Shown here one piece after another: positions 36,306 through 46,033 of a stretch of DNA of 64,000 bases. A model generated the notes under the pieces. The model saw only the letters and a list, made by a program, of their open reading frames with translations. It made no database searches and was not told the origin of the DNA. Origin of the DNA: Flavobacterium gawalongense (GTDB taxonomy: Bacteria > Bacteroidota > Bacteroidia > Flavobacteriales > Flavobacteriaceae); contig NZ_VJZP01000002.1 of assembly GCF_007097265.1 (NCBI RefSeq), positions 62,001 through 126,000 on the forward strand. Direction: 5' to 3'. The translations under genes were made by a program, and so were the position numbers. The stretch's first letter is position 1. Each line of letters opens with the position of its first letter.

Positions 36306-38576
36306 TTACGATTTAGCTAATTTTTCTTTTTTCAATTTAGCAGGAATACTCTTTTTCAAAACAGTTTTTGATTGTAAATCATCTAATACATTTAATGCTT
36401 CTTCCACATAAATATCTTTTGACAAAGCTTCATGCCATCTGTCTCTTTTTTCTTTTAAAGCTACATCTTTATTAGCCTCATCAACTTCATATGGCAGTGA
36501 AATAAATTTAAGTGTATTTTTATAATCTGAAAGCGGCTTATATTTTTTAGCTTTTTCTTCAATTTCATTTTGGGTTGTCTTGAATTTATCAATATTCAAG
36601 CTATAGGTATTATCTTCACTTCTGCTATCAATCCATTTTGCATTTTCTTCAATCAATTGAAATTGCGTGCTTTGCAAAATTCTTTTTTTACTGTTTACAA
36701 TAGCCTGATTAAAATTTGCATTTTTATTCCAAACAGTATATTCAGCCGGATCAATTTTATCCCAAGGCATTGCATTGTCTACATCACGTTCACCCATTTT
36801 TAAATAGGCATATCTATCTGGCATAACAATATCACTACTAACCCCTTCAAGTTGTGTAGAACCACCGTTGATTCTGTAGAATTTTTGTGTAGTTGTTTTT
36901 ATGGCTCCTAAATCTCCTACAGCACTATTACGTACAAACTGATTCAAATCAATCACATTTTGTACCGTTCCTTTACCATACGTTTGTTTGCTGCCAATGA
37001 TAATTCCTCTTTTATAATCTTGGATTGCAGCTGCCAAAATTTCTGAAGCAGAAGCTGAAAAACTATTAACCATGATTACTAATGGACCGTCCCATTCAAT
37101 TTTTTTATCTCTGTCAAATAACACTTCTTTCTTTCTGCCGGCTGACTTGATTTGTACAATTGGTCCTTGCTCAATAAACAACCCTGCAATGTCCACAACT
37201 GTTGACAATGAACCTCCACCATCATCACGAACATCTAATACAATCCCATTTACTCCTGCATTTTTCAAACGCTCTACTTCCTTAGCAATATCTTTTCCTG
37301 CATCTCTACCATCTTTATTTTCAAAATCAATGTAGAATTTTGGCAAGTAAATAACACCATATTTCAATCCATTTTTGTTAACGATACTTGATTTAGCATA
37401 CGTTTCTTCAATCTCTACAATGTCTCTGATTATAGAAATAATTTTAATTGTTCCATCCATTTTTTTTACTGTAAGACGAACTTCAGTCCCTTTTGGTCCT
37501 TTAATTTTCTTAACAACATCATCAAGACGCATCCCTACAACATCTACAGATTCTCCATTTCCTTGAGCAACTTTCATTATCAAATCTCCTGCTTCAAGTT
37601 GTTTTCCTCTCCAAGCCGGTCCACCGGAAATAAGTTCAGAAATTTCAGTAAAATCATTTTTCTTTTGAAGACGAGCTCCAATTCCTTCTAGTTTTCCGCT
37701 GATACTTACATCAAAACGTTCTTTTTCTTCCGGTGCAAAATAATTAGTATGTGGATCAAAACGTGCTGTAATAGAATTGATGTATACAGAAAACCAATCA
37801 TTCCTGTCTAAATCTTGCATAAACCCAAAATATTCATCTAATGATTTTAAAGCACTTTCTCTAGTTTCTTTTTCTAATTCTTCGAAAGTTTTAAGCTTAC
37901 CATTGTCAACCGATTTATCCGTATCAGGTTTTGCCAATGGATCTTCATACAACTTTCCCCCTTCACTCGACTGAGATTGAACATCTTTAGTCTTATCAAC
38001 TACTTTGTTCTTATTTTCTTGAAGTTTTAAACGATCGGTTAAAGACGAAAGCGTTGACAATTTGATTTGTTTGCGCCATTTATCAGTAAGTTCTTTAACA
38101 TCTTTTGGATAAGGTGCTTTTTCATAGTCCGTATTAAAATTTTCATCCGCATTATAATCAAAAGGCTGACTCAAAACAGCTTTATAAATATTTTTGCTCT
38201 CCTCCATTCTCTTCATCAAACGATCATAGGTAAGATTAAAAAATGTCAAATCTTTGTTCAACAATTGATCGTCTAATTGAGTTTCAAATTTTGAAAATTC
38301 ATCGATATCTGACTGCAGAAAAAAACGTTTAGAAGGATCTAAAGCTTGAATATAATCTTTATAAATTCCTTTTGAAAATGCATCGTCTATATTTGCAGGA
38401 TTATAATGTCCTTTCTGAATCACAAACGTTAATAGTTCTAACAGTAACTTATCTTTTTCGGGGTCGGTTTCTTTTGTTGCATTAATCTTAAACGCAAATA
38501 GTGTTGCCGAAAGACATACAACAACAAGAAGTATTTTATAATTTCTTTTCATAAAGTCAATAATAGTATTCATCAA
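36306..38576 (-). CDS. Carboxy-terminal (tail-specific) processing protease, S41A
   Basis: 756 residues, of the long Prc/Tsp type. An N-terminal signal/anchor (YKILLVVVCLSATLFAF) is followed by a Tsp N-terminal domain, a PDZ domain (about 285-370, GKLEGIGARLQKKNDFTEI), the S41 protease core (VNSFSASASEILAAAIQDY with the catalytic Ser near 507, and KQTYGKGTVQ with the Lys near 532), and a C-terminal DUF3340-type helical region. It cuts periplasmic proteins from their C-terminal ends and helps in cell-wall enzyme turnover. The start may be eight codons later (MKRNYKIL). Confidence 0.93.
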   Translation of the reverse strand: MMNTIIDFMKRNYKILLVVVCLSATLFAFKINATKETDPEKDKLLLELLTFVIQKGHYNPANIDDAFSKGIYKDYIQALDPSKRFFLQSDIDEFSKFETQLDDQLLNKDLTFFNLTYDRLMKRMEESKNIYKAVLSQPFDYNADENFNTDYEKAPYPKDVKELTDKWRKQIKLSTLSSLTDRLKLQENKNKVVDKTKDVQSQSSEGGKLYEDPLAKPDTDKSVDNGKLKTFEELEKETRESALKSLDEYFGFMQDLDRNDWFSVYINSITARFDPHTNYFAPEEKERFDVSISGKLEGIGARLQKKNDFTEISELISGGPAWRGKQLEAGDLIMKVAQGNGESVDVVGMRLDDVVKKIKGPKGTEVRLTVKKMDGTIKIISIIRDIVEIEETYAKSSIVNKNGLKYGVIYLPKFYIDFENKDGRDAGKDIAKEVERLKNAGVNGIVLDVRDDGGGSLSTVVDIAGLFIEQGPIVQIKSAGRKKEVLFDRDKKIEWDGPLVIMVNSFSASASEILAAAIQDYKRGIIIGSKQTYGKGTVQNVIDLNQFVRNSAVGDLGAIKTTTQKFYRINGGSTQLEGVSSDIVMPDRYAYLKMGERDVDNAMPWDKIDPAEYTVWNKNANFNQAIVNSKKRILQSTQFQLIEENAKWIDSRSEDNTYSLNIDKFKTTQNEIEEKAKKYKPLSDYKNTLKFISLPYEVDEANKDVALKEKRDRWHEALSKDIYVEEALNVLDDLQSKTVLKKSIPAKLKKEKLAKS

Positions 38577-38780
38577 TTTTTAATCTAAATTACGGTAAAA
38601 ACTATGCCAACTATAACAAGGGCTGCATAATTTTTTGTTAAAGATATAAAATTGTTTTTTTTGAAATGAGTTAAATATTCCAAGTTGATAAATTTTATTT
38701 TCTTTGTTTATAAAATATGGTTTTGTGTAACTACATTTGCTATTTATATTTAATTAGAAATCCTTTCTTGAAAACACAAA

Positions 38781-39563
38781 ATGACAAAACACTCCAAACC
38801 TTTAATATTAGTTACAAATGACGATGGAATTTCAGCTCCAGGACTAAGGGCGTTAATAAGTGTTATGGCTGAAATAGGAGAAGTCATTGTTGTAGCTCCC
38901 GACGCACCGCAAAGTGCAACGGGACATGGCATTACTATAAACGACACGCTATATCTAAATAAAATTTCAAAAGAAAACGATACTATTACAGAATACAGTT
39001 GTTCTGGAACTCCTGTGGATTGTGTAAAATTTGCAGTAAGCGAAATTTTGAAAAGAAAACCCGATTTGTGTGTCTCTGGCGTCAATCATGGTTCAAATTC
39101 TTCTATAAATGTAATCTACTCCGGTACCATGAGTGCTGCCGTTGAAGCTGGTATAGAAGGAATTCAAGCGATTGGATTCTCCTTATTGGATTATGATTGG
39201 AATGCAAATTTTGAAGACATAAAGTCATTTATTCGAAAAATAACATTGGAAGTACTTGAAAATAAACTGCCCGAAGGAGTCGTTTTGAATGTAAATTTTC
39301 CAAAATTGAAAGAAAAAGACATCCAAGGAATCAAAATTTGCCGTCAGGCTAAAGCGATTTGGGTGGAAAAATTTGACAAACGTAAAACCCCGCAAGGCAG
39401 AGATTATTATTGGCTTACCGGAGAATTTGTGAACCAAGACAATGGTGAAGACACTGATGAATGGGCATTGAAAAACGGATATATTTCAGTAGTTCCAGTA
39501 CAATTTGATTTGACTGCCCATCATGCGACACAACAACTTAACACATGGAATTGGAATGAATAA
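38781..39563 (+). CDS. surE: 5'/3'-nucleotidase SurE
   Basis: Metal-dependent nucleoside monophosphatase of stationary-phase survival. 260 residues. Metal-binding LVTNDDGISAPGL (Asp14, Asp15), SATGHGITI with the Ser ligand, SGVNHGSNSS with the Asn ligand near 99, and IYSGTMSAAVEA. Its last eight bases overlap the next gene. The 204-base gap before it (divergent from the protease gene) contains no certain promoter. Confidence 0.95.
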   Translation: MTKHSKPLILVTNDDGISAPGLRALISVMAEIGEVIVVAPDAPQSATGHGITINDTLYLNKISKENDTITEYSCSGTPVDCVKFAVSEILKRKPDLCVSGVNHGSNSSINVIYSGTMSAAVEAGIEGIQAIGFSLLDYDWNANFEDIKSFIRKITLEVLENKLPEGVVLNVNFPKLKEKDIQGIKICRQAKAIWVEKFDKRKTPQGRDYYWLTGEFVNQDNGEDTDEWALKNGYISVVPVQFDLTAHHATQQLNTWNWNE

Positions 39564-39828
39564 AATAGATTTGTTAACTGGATTCATAATCGGAATTTTG
39601 GCTTCAATACTGGGTAGCTACCTTTTTATAACTTTTTTTACTGATTTTGACTTTATCAATGGGATGTATGCCATGAAATCAGAGGGTAAACTTGGTAAAA
39701 TAATCACACTTGGATGCATTCTTGACTTGGTAGCTTTTGGCATTTTACTCAAACTAAATAAGGAACTCATGGCGCGTGGCGTGATTTTAGCGGTAATTGT
39801 CATGACTCTTGTCTCTATATTTATTTAA
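39556..39828 (+). CDS. Hypothetical membrane protein between surE and lpxB
   Basis: 90 residues from the chosen ATG 39556 (MNKIDLLTGFIIGILASILG); a longer frame from 39523 would overlap surE by 41 bases. Two or three helices (about 8-28, 45-62 and 70-88). It overlaps surE by eight bases. The surE / small membrane protein / lpxB order recurs in Flavobacteria, but no function is known. Confidence 0.75.
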   Translation: MNKIDLLTGFIIGILASILGSYLFITFFTDFDFINGMYAMKSEGKLGKIITLGCILDLVAFGILLKLNKELMARGVILAVIVMTLVSIFI

Positions 39829-39842
39829 AAACACAATATTCA

Positions 39843-39850
39843 TACCTTTG
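39843..39850 (+). promoter_or_regulatory. Putative -7 element of lpxB
   Basis: TACCTTTG matches TAnnTTTG, 72 bases before the lpxB ATG. No TTG at the right distance. Confidence 0.4.
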
Positions 39851-39922
39851 TTAAACATAAAAAATTGACAATAAAAGTTCTGGATTTGGCACGAATAATA
39901 GAAAATCTCTAAACATAAAAAC

Positions 39923-41035
39923 ATGAAATACTACATTATAGCTGGAGAAGCTTCGGGCGATTTACATGGCTCGAATTTGATGAAAGCGCTTTATAAGGAA
40001 GATCCTAATGCTGATATTCGGTTTTGGGGTGGTGATTTGATGCAAAATGCTGGCGGGACTTTGGTAAAACATTATCGCGAGCTGGCTTTCATGGGATTTA
40101 TTGAAGTAATTTTCAATTTGAAAACGATTTTGAACAACATCAAAATATGTAAAAAGGATATTATAAAATTTCGACCAGATGTACTAATATTCATCGATTA
40201 TCCTGGTTTTAATTTACGAATTGCAAAATGGGCAAAAGAATTGGGTTTCAAAACTCATTACTATATTTCACCCCAAATTTGGGCGTGGAAAGAAAGCCGA
40301 ATTACAGAAATCAAACGGGATATAGACAAAATGTATGTGATTTTACCTTTCGAGAAAAAATTTTACGAAGATAAACATCATTTTCCTGTTGAATTTGTAG
40401 GTCATCCATTGATTGACGCGATTCAAAACCAAACACCAATTGACCCGTCCGTTTTTAAAAAAGAAAATAAATTAGACGAAAAACCCATTATTGCCGTTCT
40501 ACCTGGTAGTCGTAAACAAGAAATCACAAAAATGCTATCGGTGATGTTGAGTGTTGTTAATGATTTTCCGGAATATCAATTTGTCATTGCAGGTGCTCCA
40601 AGTCAGGAATATTCATTTTATGAGAATTTTATATCGAATGAAAATATAAAATTCATATCCAATAAAACGTATGATTTATTGCGAAACGCGACTGCCGCAT
40701 TAGTTACTTCAGGAACGGCAACGCTGGAAACAGCCCTTTTTAAAGTTCCGGAAGTCGTATGTTATAAAGGCAGCTGGGCTTCTTACCAAATTGCAAAACG
40801 AATTATTACGTTAAAATATATTTCGTTAGTGAATTTGATTATGGATGAAGAAGTGGTAACCGAATTAATTCAGGAAGATTGCACAACGAAACGTATTCGG
40901 GAAGAATTGAAAAAAATTCTGGAACCCAATCATCGCAAACAACTTTTAGAGAAATATAACGTTCTAGAAGCAAAACTTGGCGGAATTGGTGCCAGCGAAA
41001 AAACGGCAAAATTGATTGTAGCTGATTTACAATGA
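39923..41035 (+). CDS. lpxB: Lipid-A-disaccharide synthase
   Basis: Membrane-associated GT19 glycosyltransferase that joins UDP-diacylglucosamine and lipid X in lipid A synthesis. 370 residues. Seen: YYIIAGEASGDLHGSNLM (2-19), FIDYPGFNLRIAKWAKELG, YISPQIWAWKESR (about 108-120), AVLPGSRKQEI and SGTATLETALFKVPEVVCYK. Confirms a Gram-negative envelope. Confidence 0.96.
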   Translation: MKYYIIAGEASGDLHGSNLMKALYKEDPNADIRFWGGDLMQNAGGTLVKHYRELAFMGFIEVIFNLKTILNNIKICKKDIIKFRPDVLIFIDYPGFNLRIAKWAKELGFKTHYYISPQIWAWKESRITEIKRDIDKMYVILPFEKKFYEDKHHFPVEFVGHPLIDAIQNQTPIDPSVFKKENKLDEKPIIAVLPGSRKQEITKMLSVMLSVVNDFPEYQFVIAGAPSQEYSFYENFISNENIKFISNKTYDLLRNATAALVTSGTATLETALFKVPEVVCYKGSWASYQIAKRIITLKYISLVNLIMDEEVVTELIQEDCTTKRIREELKKILEPNHRKQLLEKYNVLEAKLGGIGASEKTAKLIVADLQ

Positions 41036-41080
41036 TTCCAATTCTTTTAAAATCTGTAAAATCCATAAAAAATAAATCTT

Positions 41081-41581
41081 TTGAAACACCTGCTTTACCT
41101 TTTATTGATTCTTACTTTTTTTACGGCCTGTAAATCAACTTCAGTAATTATTCCTTCAAAAAAAACAGAAGTAGATACTGACAGAACAAAGCATTTGATA
41201 GACCAATTAATTCATTCGGCTTCTGATAATATTGGTGTAAAATATAGAACTGGAGGCACTACAAAAGCAGGTTTTGACTGTTCAGGATTAATCTATTCTG
41301 TTTTTAATTCTTATAACATTCAACTCCCACGTTCCTCTTTCGAACAATCAAAATTGGGGTTAATCATTGATCGAGAACGAGACAACATCAAAAAAGGAGA
41401 TTTAATATTTTTCAAAACCAATCGAAAATCACAGATTAATCACGTAGGAATGGTAATAGAAGTTTCTGATGACGATGTGAAATTCATACATTCTTCTACT
41501 TCTAAAGGTGTAATAATTTCCTCTACAAAAGAGTCTTATTATCAAAATTCCTTTGTCCAGATAAATAGAATTCTTAGATAA
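41081..41581 (+). CDS. NlpC/P60 family lipoprotein
   Basis: Cell-wall peptidase that cuts between D-Glu and the diamino acid of peptidoglycan stems. 166 residues starting at TTG 41081, the only start that keeps the lipoprotein signal LLLILTFFTAC (Cys17). The catalytic triad is complete: Cys67 in AGFDCSGLIYSVF, His121 in QINHVGMVIEV, and His137 in KFIHSSTSKG. It lies 45 bases after lpxB. Confidence 0.9.
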   Translation: MKHLLYLLLILTFFTACKSTSVIIPSKKTEVDTDRTKHLIDQLIHSASDNIGVKYRTGGTTKAGFDCSGLIYSVFNSYNIQLPRSSFEQSKLGLIIDRERDNIKKGDLIFFKTNRKSQINHVGMVIEVSDDDVKFIHSSTSKGVIISSTKESYYQNSFVQINRILR

Positions 41582-41678
41582 TCGTAATGTTTCCTGATTT
41601 AAATAAAATTAAAATGCAATAATTCCTTTATAGAAAACATATCACCATTTCTTACTAAAAAAATTGTACTTTAGATAT

Positions 41679-43715
41679 ATGAAAGTGTTGCAATTTCCTT
41701 TAGCGAGAATAACATTTGGATTTGTTCTAGGAATTCTACTCCCTTATTACCTAAAACCAAATCCTAAATTAGTATTTGCCCTACTTTTTATTTCTATCCT
41801 CTTTTTTAGTATTAGTTATTTTTTATCTAAAAAAAAGCTCAATGACAAAGTTTATTTTGGTATTTCTACTTACATCCTTTCTTTTTTTATTGGAGCTACA
41901 ACTCTAATTGTTCATACTGATTATTTTCAAAAAAGCAATTATATCCATTATGATTCTATTTTCGAGAAGCCTCATTTGGTATCAGTCACGCTGCGGGAAA
42001 AACTAAAAAATTCTACTTTTAATGATCGTTACGTTGCTATTGTAAACCGCATTGACCAAACTGAAAGTTCGGGAAGAATAATCCTTAATATCCGAAAAGA
42101 CAGTTTGAATCGTCAGTTCGAAATTGGAACTCTCCTACGCATCAAAGGGACTTTGTATAAAAATAGTCCACCAAATAACCCCAGCCAATTTGACTACAGC
42201 AAATATCTGGCGAACAAACAGATCTATGCACAACTGTATGCAGATGCTAGCGAGATTAGTGTAAGTTCTGAAATGGAAAAGAATATTTGGTATTACACCT
42301 CCAAATTAAGGACTAAAATTATTCATAACTTAGAAAAAAGCGACTTTAATAAAACCGAATTAAATGTAGCAGTCGCTTTGATTATGGGGCAACAACAAGA
42401 TATTTCTCCGGAGATTATTCGGGATTATCAATATGCCGGCGCAGTGCATATTTTATCGGTTTCGGGATTGCATATTGGATTCATATTGCTTTTTGTAACT
42501 TTCCTTCTCAAACCTTTACCCAACACCAAACGAGGTTCCTTTATCAAGCTGATAATCATTTTGGCATCATTGTCATTATTTGGATTAATCGCTGGTTTAG
42601 CGCCGTCGGTTGTTCGCTCTGTCGCTATGTTTTCGTTTGTTGCTATTGGCAGTCATTTACGAAGAAGTGTAAATGTTTATCACACCTTATTAGTATCCAT
42701 CTTACTAATTTTACTTTTCCAACCTTCCTTTTTGTTTGATGTTGGATTTCAGTTGAGCTATATGGCGCTGTTTTTTATTATTTGGTTACAACCACTTTTG
42801 GCATCTCTCTGGTTGCCAAAAAATAAAGTTTCAAAATACATTTGGGATATTCTCACGGTTTCCTTTGTCGCACAAATAGGCACTTTGCCATTAAGCATTT
42901 ATTATTTTCATCAATTTCCAGGTTTATTCTTCGTGACTAATTTAATCATTATTCCATTACTGAGTATTGTAATGCTATTAGGCGTTGTGGTTATGCTATT
43001 AGCAGCATTTGGTTACGTGCCTTTATTTCTTTCCAAACCATTTGAGTGGAGTATTTTTTATTTAAATAAAATTATCAATTCAATTGCCTCACTGGAACAA
43101 TTTATAATTCAAAACATACCATTCAATTTATATTTTTTAATTAGTTTCTATTTATTAATCACAACAGCTATAATTTGGTTTAAAAAACCAAGTTATAACA
43201 AATTGGCAATGGTTTTAATTTCGATAATCATTTTACAAATTTCATTCATAAAAAACCGCTCAGATGTTGAAACCCAAAAAGAATGGGTTGTTTTCAATTC
43301 CAAAAGAAGCACTATGATTACGGAACGAAACGGTGGAAAAGTTACCTTATTTGCCAATGACAGTATTTTAAAAACATCCCAAAAAAACAATATCCTGACG
43401 ACCTATTTAATTGGTAATTTTAGCACTTTGGAGACTAAAAAAAGAATTGAAAATACCGCTTTTTTCAACGGAAAAAAAATTATTATTTTGGATAGCTCAG
43501 GAATTTATTCAAAGAATATGAACCCCGATATTTTGTTACTCACACAATCTCCAAAAATAAATTTAGACCGTTTATTTCAAACCGTACACCCTAAAATGGT
43601 TGTCGCTGATGCGTCGAACTATAAAACAATCCAGAAATATTGGAAAGCAACTTGTAAAAAACAAAAAATCCCTTTTCACGCAACAGGTGAAAAGGGATTC
43701 TATAAATTAAACTGA
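41679..43715 (+). CDS. comEC: ComEC/Rec2-type DNA uptake channel
   Basis: Inner-membrane channel for single-stranded DNA in natural transformation. 678 residues from ATG 41679 (a TTG five codons earlier is less likely). An N-terminal DUF4131/OB-like region (to about 200) leads to the Competence domain with YAGAVHILSVSGLHIGFI and GLAPSVVRSVAMFSFVAIGS. The C-terminal domain (from about 535) has a metallo-beta-lactamase outline but lacks the HxHxDH metal site, as is usual in Bacteroidetes. No other competence genes are near. The last 49 coding bases contain the terminator of the opposing gene. Confidence 0.9.
   Translation: MKVLQFPLARITFGFVLGILLPYYLKPNPKLVFALLFISILFFSISYFLSKKKLNDKVYFGISTYILSFFIGATTLIVHTDYFQKSNYIHYDSIFEKPHLVSVTLREKLKNSTFNDRYVAIVNRIDQTESSGRIILNIRKDSLNRQFEIGTLLRIKGTLYKNSPPNNPSQFDYSKYLANKQIYAQLYADASEISVSSEMEKNIWYYTSKLRTKIIHNLEKSDFNKTELNVAVALIMGQQQDISPEIIRDYQYAGAVHILSVSGLHIGFILLFVTFLLKPLPNTKRGSFIKLIIILASLSLFGLIAGLAPSVVRSVAMFSFVAIGSHLRRSVNVYHTLLVSILLILLFQPSFLFDVGFQLSYMALFFIIWLQPLLASLWLPKNKVSKYIWDILTVSFVAQIGTLPLSIYYFHQFPGLFFVTNLIIIPLLSIVMLLGVVVMLLAAFGYVPLFLSKPFEWSIFYLNKIINSIASLEQFIIQNIPFNLYFLISFYLLITTAIIWFKKPSYNKLAMVLISIIILQISFIKNRSDVETQKEWVVFNSKRSTMITERNGGKVTLFANDSILKTSQKNNILTTYLIGNFSTLETKKRIENTAFFNGKKIIILDSSGIYSKNMNPDILLLTQSPKINLDRLFQTVHPKMVVADASNYKTIQKYWKATCKKQKIPFHATGEKGFYKLN
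43663..43699 (-). terminator. Terminator of the thioredoxin gene inside comEC
   Basis: AATCCCTTTTCAC (43667-43679) pairs perfectly with GTGAAAAGGGATT (43687-43699) around a seven-base loop. On the minus strand it is followed by a run of T, so it ends transcripts from the gene at 43719-44180. All of it lies within the last codons of comEC. Confidence 0.8.
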
Positions 43716-43718
43716 GAA

Positions 43719-44180
43719 TTATTTCTTTTTCAGAAATCCATCTGCAACAGCTAGCCACGCAGCTGGACCACCAGCAACATAACCTGTACTTCCTAAACCT
43801 TCAAAATTCACTTTTCCGTCTTTAGTAGTGCCATTGGCAAAATAAATTGTAGGGAATCCCTGAATACCAAAAGCTTGTTGCAATTCGTTGTTTTGCTTTT
43901 TGATTTCAGGAGTTTGTGGTGTTCTTCTTGGATAATCTAACTCTACCAGAACTACATTCTCTTTTGCCCATTTTGCAAACTCTGGTGTTTTTAGCACTTC
44001 TTTTTGCAATCTAATACACCAGCCACACCAATCACTTCCGGTAAAAAACAGCAATAATGGCTTTTTAGTTTTTTTAGAAATCTCCATTGCCTTATTGACA
44101 TTGGTCTCCCAAACTAATTCTTGCGCTTCAACAGCATATGAAGCAACAAACAGAAATACTGTTAAGATTATCTTCTTCAT
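43719..44180 (-). CDS. Secreted thioredoxin-family protein
   Basis: 153 residues. A signal peptide (1-20, VASYAVEAQ) is followed by a thioredoxin fold with the redox pair Cys52/Cys55 in FFTGSDWCGWCIRL and the cis-Pro region FGIQGFPTIYF. A DUF255/Thioredoxin_7-like reductase of the periplasm. It ends three bases from the convergent comEC. Confidence 0.9.
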   Translation of the reverse strand: MKKIILTVFLFVASYAVEAQELVWETNVNKAMEISKKTKKPLLLFFTGSDWCGWCIRLQKEVLKTPEFAKWAKENVVLVELDYPRRTPQTPEIKKQNNELQQAFGIQGFPTIYFANGTTKDGKVNFEGLGSTGYVAGGPAAWLAVADGFLKKK

Positions 44181-44224
44181 TTTTTTATATTTTTGTGTTT
44201 ATCTAATCAAAAAAGTGCCTAAAC

Positions 44225-46030
44225 CTATCGAACACCATGCATTAATTTCTTAATGACAGGAGTCATCAAAACAGAAAATAAAGCAACCGCGATTGAAATT
44301 ATTGTTAACATCCAAAAGAAATAACTCAATCCGTGTTCGTTTGCGATTTTATCAATATTTTCACCAAACATACCTGCCCCTTTCATCCCAATTGCGACTG
44401 CAAGATACCAAACTCCAAACATAAATGCAATCATTCTTGCAGGAACTAATTTGCTTACATAAGACAACCCAACTGGTGAAATACACAATTCTGCCATAGT
44501 ATGAAAAAGATACACTAAAATAAGCCAAATCATACTAACTGAAGCTGTTTTTGCACCTGCCTCGATACCACTGGCGCCAAAAGCAACACAAGCCATCCCA
44601 AGTGCTAATAATCCCATTCCGATACCATACTTTAAATTGGCAGACGGATTGTATTTACTTTCCCACCATTTTGAAAATAAAGGTGCAAGTGAAATAATAA
44701 ACAATGAGTTTAATGTAGAAAACCAAGTGGCAGGAACCTCTGTCAGTGCAGTTGTCACCTTGTCAATTTTAAGTGACTCCAATGTTGAATCTGACAATGA
44801 TAAATATCCAGCGGTATAATAATCTTTAACCAACATCCAAATTGCAATTGTCCAAATGATGACAAAACTTACACTCAAAATAACATTTGCCACTGCATAA
44901 TATTTGAAAGTTTGTTTAAATAACAAATACAATACCCACGTGATAATTGCTAAAGGCAAAATAGTAATCAATGAATTAACCACTAAAAACACTACGCTCC
45001 AATTACCTACCAGAACCCGATCCGTATAATCATTTGCAAAAATGGTCAAACTGTTTGGTGATTGTTCAAAAATCGCCCAAAAGAAAATAGTTAAAAAAGC
45101 GAAAAATGTTACCGCGATTAATTTTTCTTTAGTGATTTTTGAATATTGTGTAAATCTGTAAATTAACAGAATAATGAATAAAAGCAAAGCTGAAACTATA
45201 GCAATAGCGTTTCCATTTTCACCAAGAAAAGAAAAAATGTTTATTTTACCTCCAGAAATTTTTGACGCAGGATCATTTAAAATCCACAGCAATCCTAAAA
45301 TTGATGATAGCGCAATAATTCCAAGTTGCCAAGGCGTAAATGGATTTCTTTTATCAGTATCCAAAGCCTCTGCTTTAGCTTTACTTTCTTTACTTGGTTT
45401 TAAACCAATGTCTCCAAAGATATTTTGGGACAACCAAAACTGTAGCATTCCAAAGAACATAAAAATTCCGGCCAGACCAAATCCATAACTCCATCCTACT
45501 TTTTCACCTAAATAGCCACAAAGTAAAATTCCAAAAAAAGCACCGGCGTTTACACCCATATAAAATAAAGTATAAGCACCATCTTTCTTCTCAGGACGGT
45601 CTTTGTACATTTCAGATACAATAGAAGTCATGTTGGGTTTGAAAAATCCGTTTCCAAAAACCAACAATATCAGCCCTGAATAAATAGAAAATTCAGTTTC
45701 CAATGCCATTGAAGCATGTCCTAATGTCATTAATGACGCTCCTAAAACAACAGCCCATCTAAAGCCAATTACCTTATCGGCAAAATAGCCCCCCAACATC
45801 GTTGACAAATAAACAAGCCCTACATAGGATCCAAACAGAGCAGATGCATTTTCACGAGTCCATTCCCATCCTCCATCCGTAAAAGAAGCTGTTAAAAACA
45901 ATATCAACAAGGAACGCATTCCGTAGAATGAGAAACGCTCCCACATCTCTGTGAAGAATAAAACGAATAATCCCGCTGGATGTCCTAAAACGGCACTTTT
46001 AAAAAATTGATCTGTAGTATTTTGACTCAT
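44225..46030 (-). CDS. POT-family peptide transporter (first of a tandem pair)
   Basis: Proton-coupled di/tripeptide symporter (PTR2/DtpA family) of the inner membrane. 601 residues, more than twelve helices. Seen: FFTEMWERFSFYGMRSLLIL (ExxERFxYY-type proton site), GYFADKVIGFR, YTLFYMGVNAGAF (signature motif), and near the end ELCISPVGLSYVSKL. About 90 residues longer than its neighbour owing to an inserted hydrophilic loop and extra helices. It begins four bases after its paralogue and shares its transcript. Confidence 0.95.
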   Translation of the reverse strand: MSQNTTDQFFKSAVLGHPAGLFVLFFTEMWERFSFYGMRSLLILFLTASFTDGGWEWTRENASALFGSYVGLVYLSTMLGGYFADKVIGFRWAVVLGASLMTLGHASMALETEFSIYSGLILLVFGNGFFKPNMTSIVSEMYKDRPEKKDGAYTLFYMGVNAGAFFGILLCGYLGEKVGWSYGFGLAGIFMFFGMLQFWLSQNIFGDIGLKPSKESKAKAEALDTDKRNPFTPWQLGIIALSSILGLLWILNDPASKISGGKINIFSFLGENGNAIAIVSALLLFIILLIYRFTQYSKITKEKLIAVTFFAFLTIFFWAIFEQSPNSLTIFANDYTDRVLVGNWSVVFLVVNSLITILPLAIITWVLYLLFKQTFKYYAVANVILSVSFVIIWTIAIWMLVKDYYTAGYLSLSDSTLESLKIDKVTTALTEVPATWFSTLNSLFIISLAPLFSKWWESKYNPSANLKYGIGMGLLALGMACVAFGASGIEAGAKTASVSMIWLILVYLFHTMAELCISPVGLSYVSKLVPARMIAFMFGVWYLAVAIGMKGAGMFGENIDKIANEHGLSYFFWMLTIISIAVALFSVLMTPVIKKLMHGVR

Positions 46031-46033
46031 ATA

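Noticed and set aside
43300..43715. C-terminal domain of ComEC as an active metallo-hydrolase
   Set aside because: The HxHxDH metal site is missing, so no nuclease activity is claimed.
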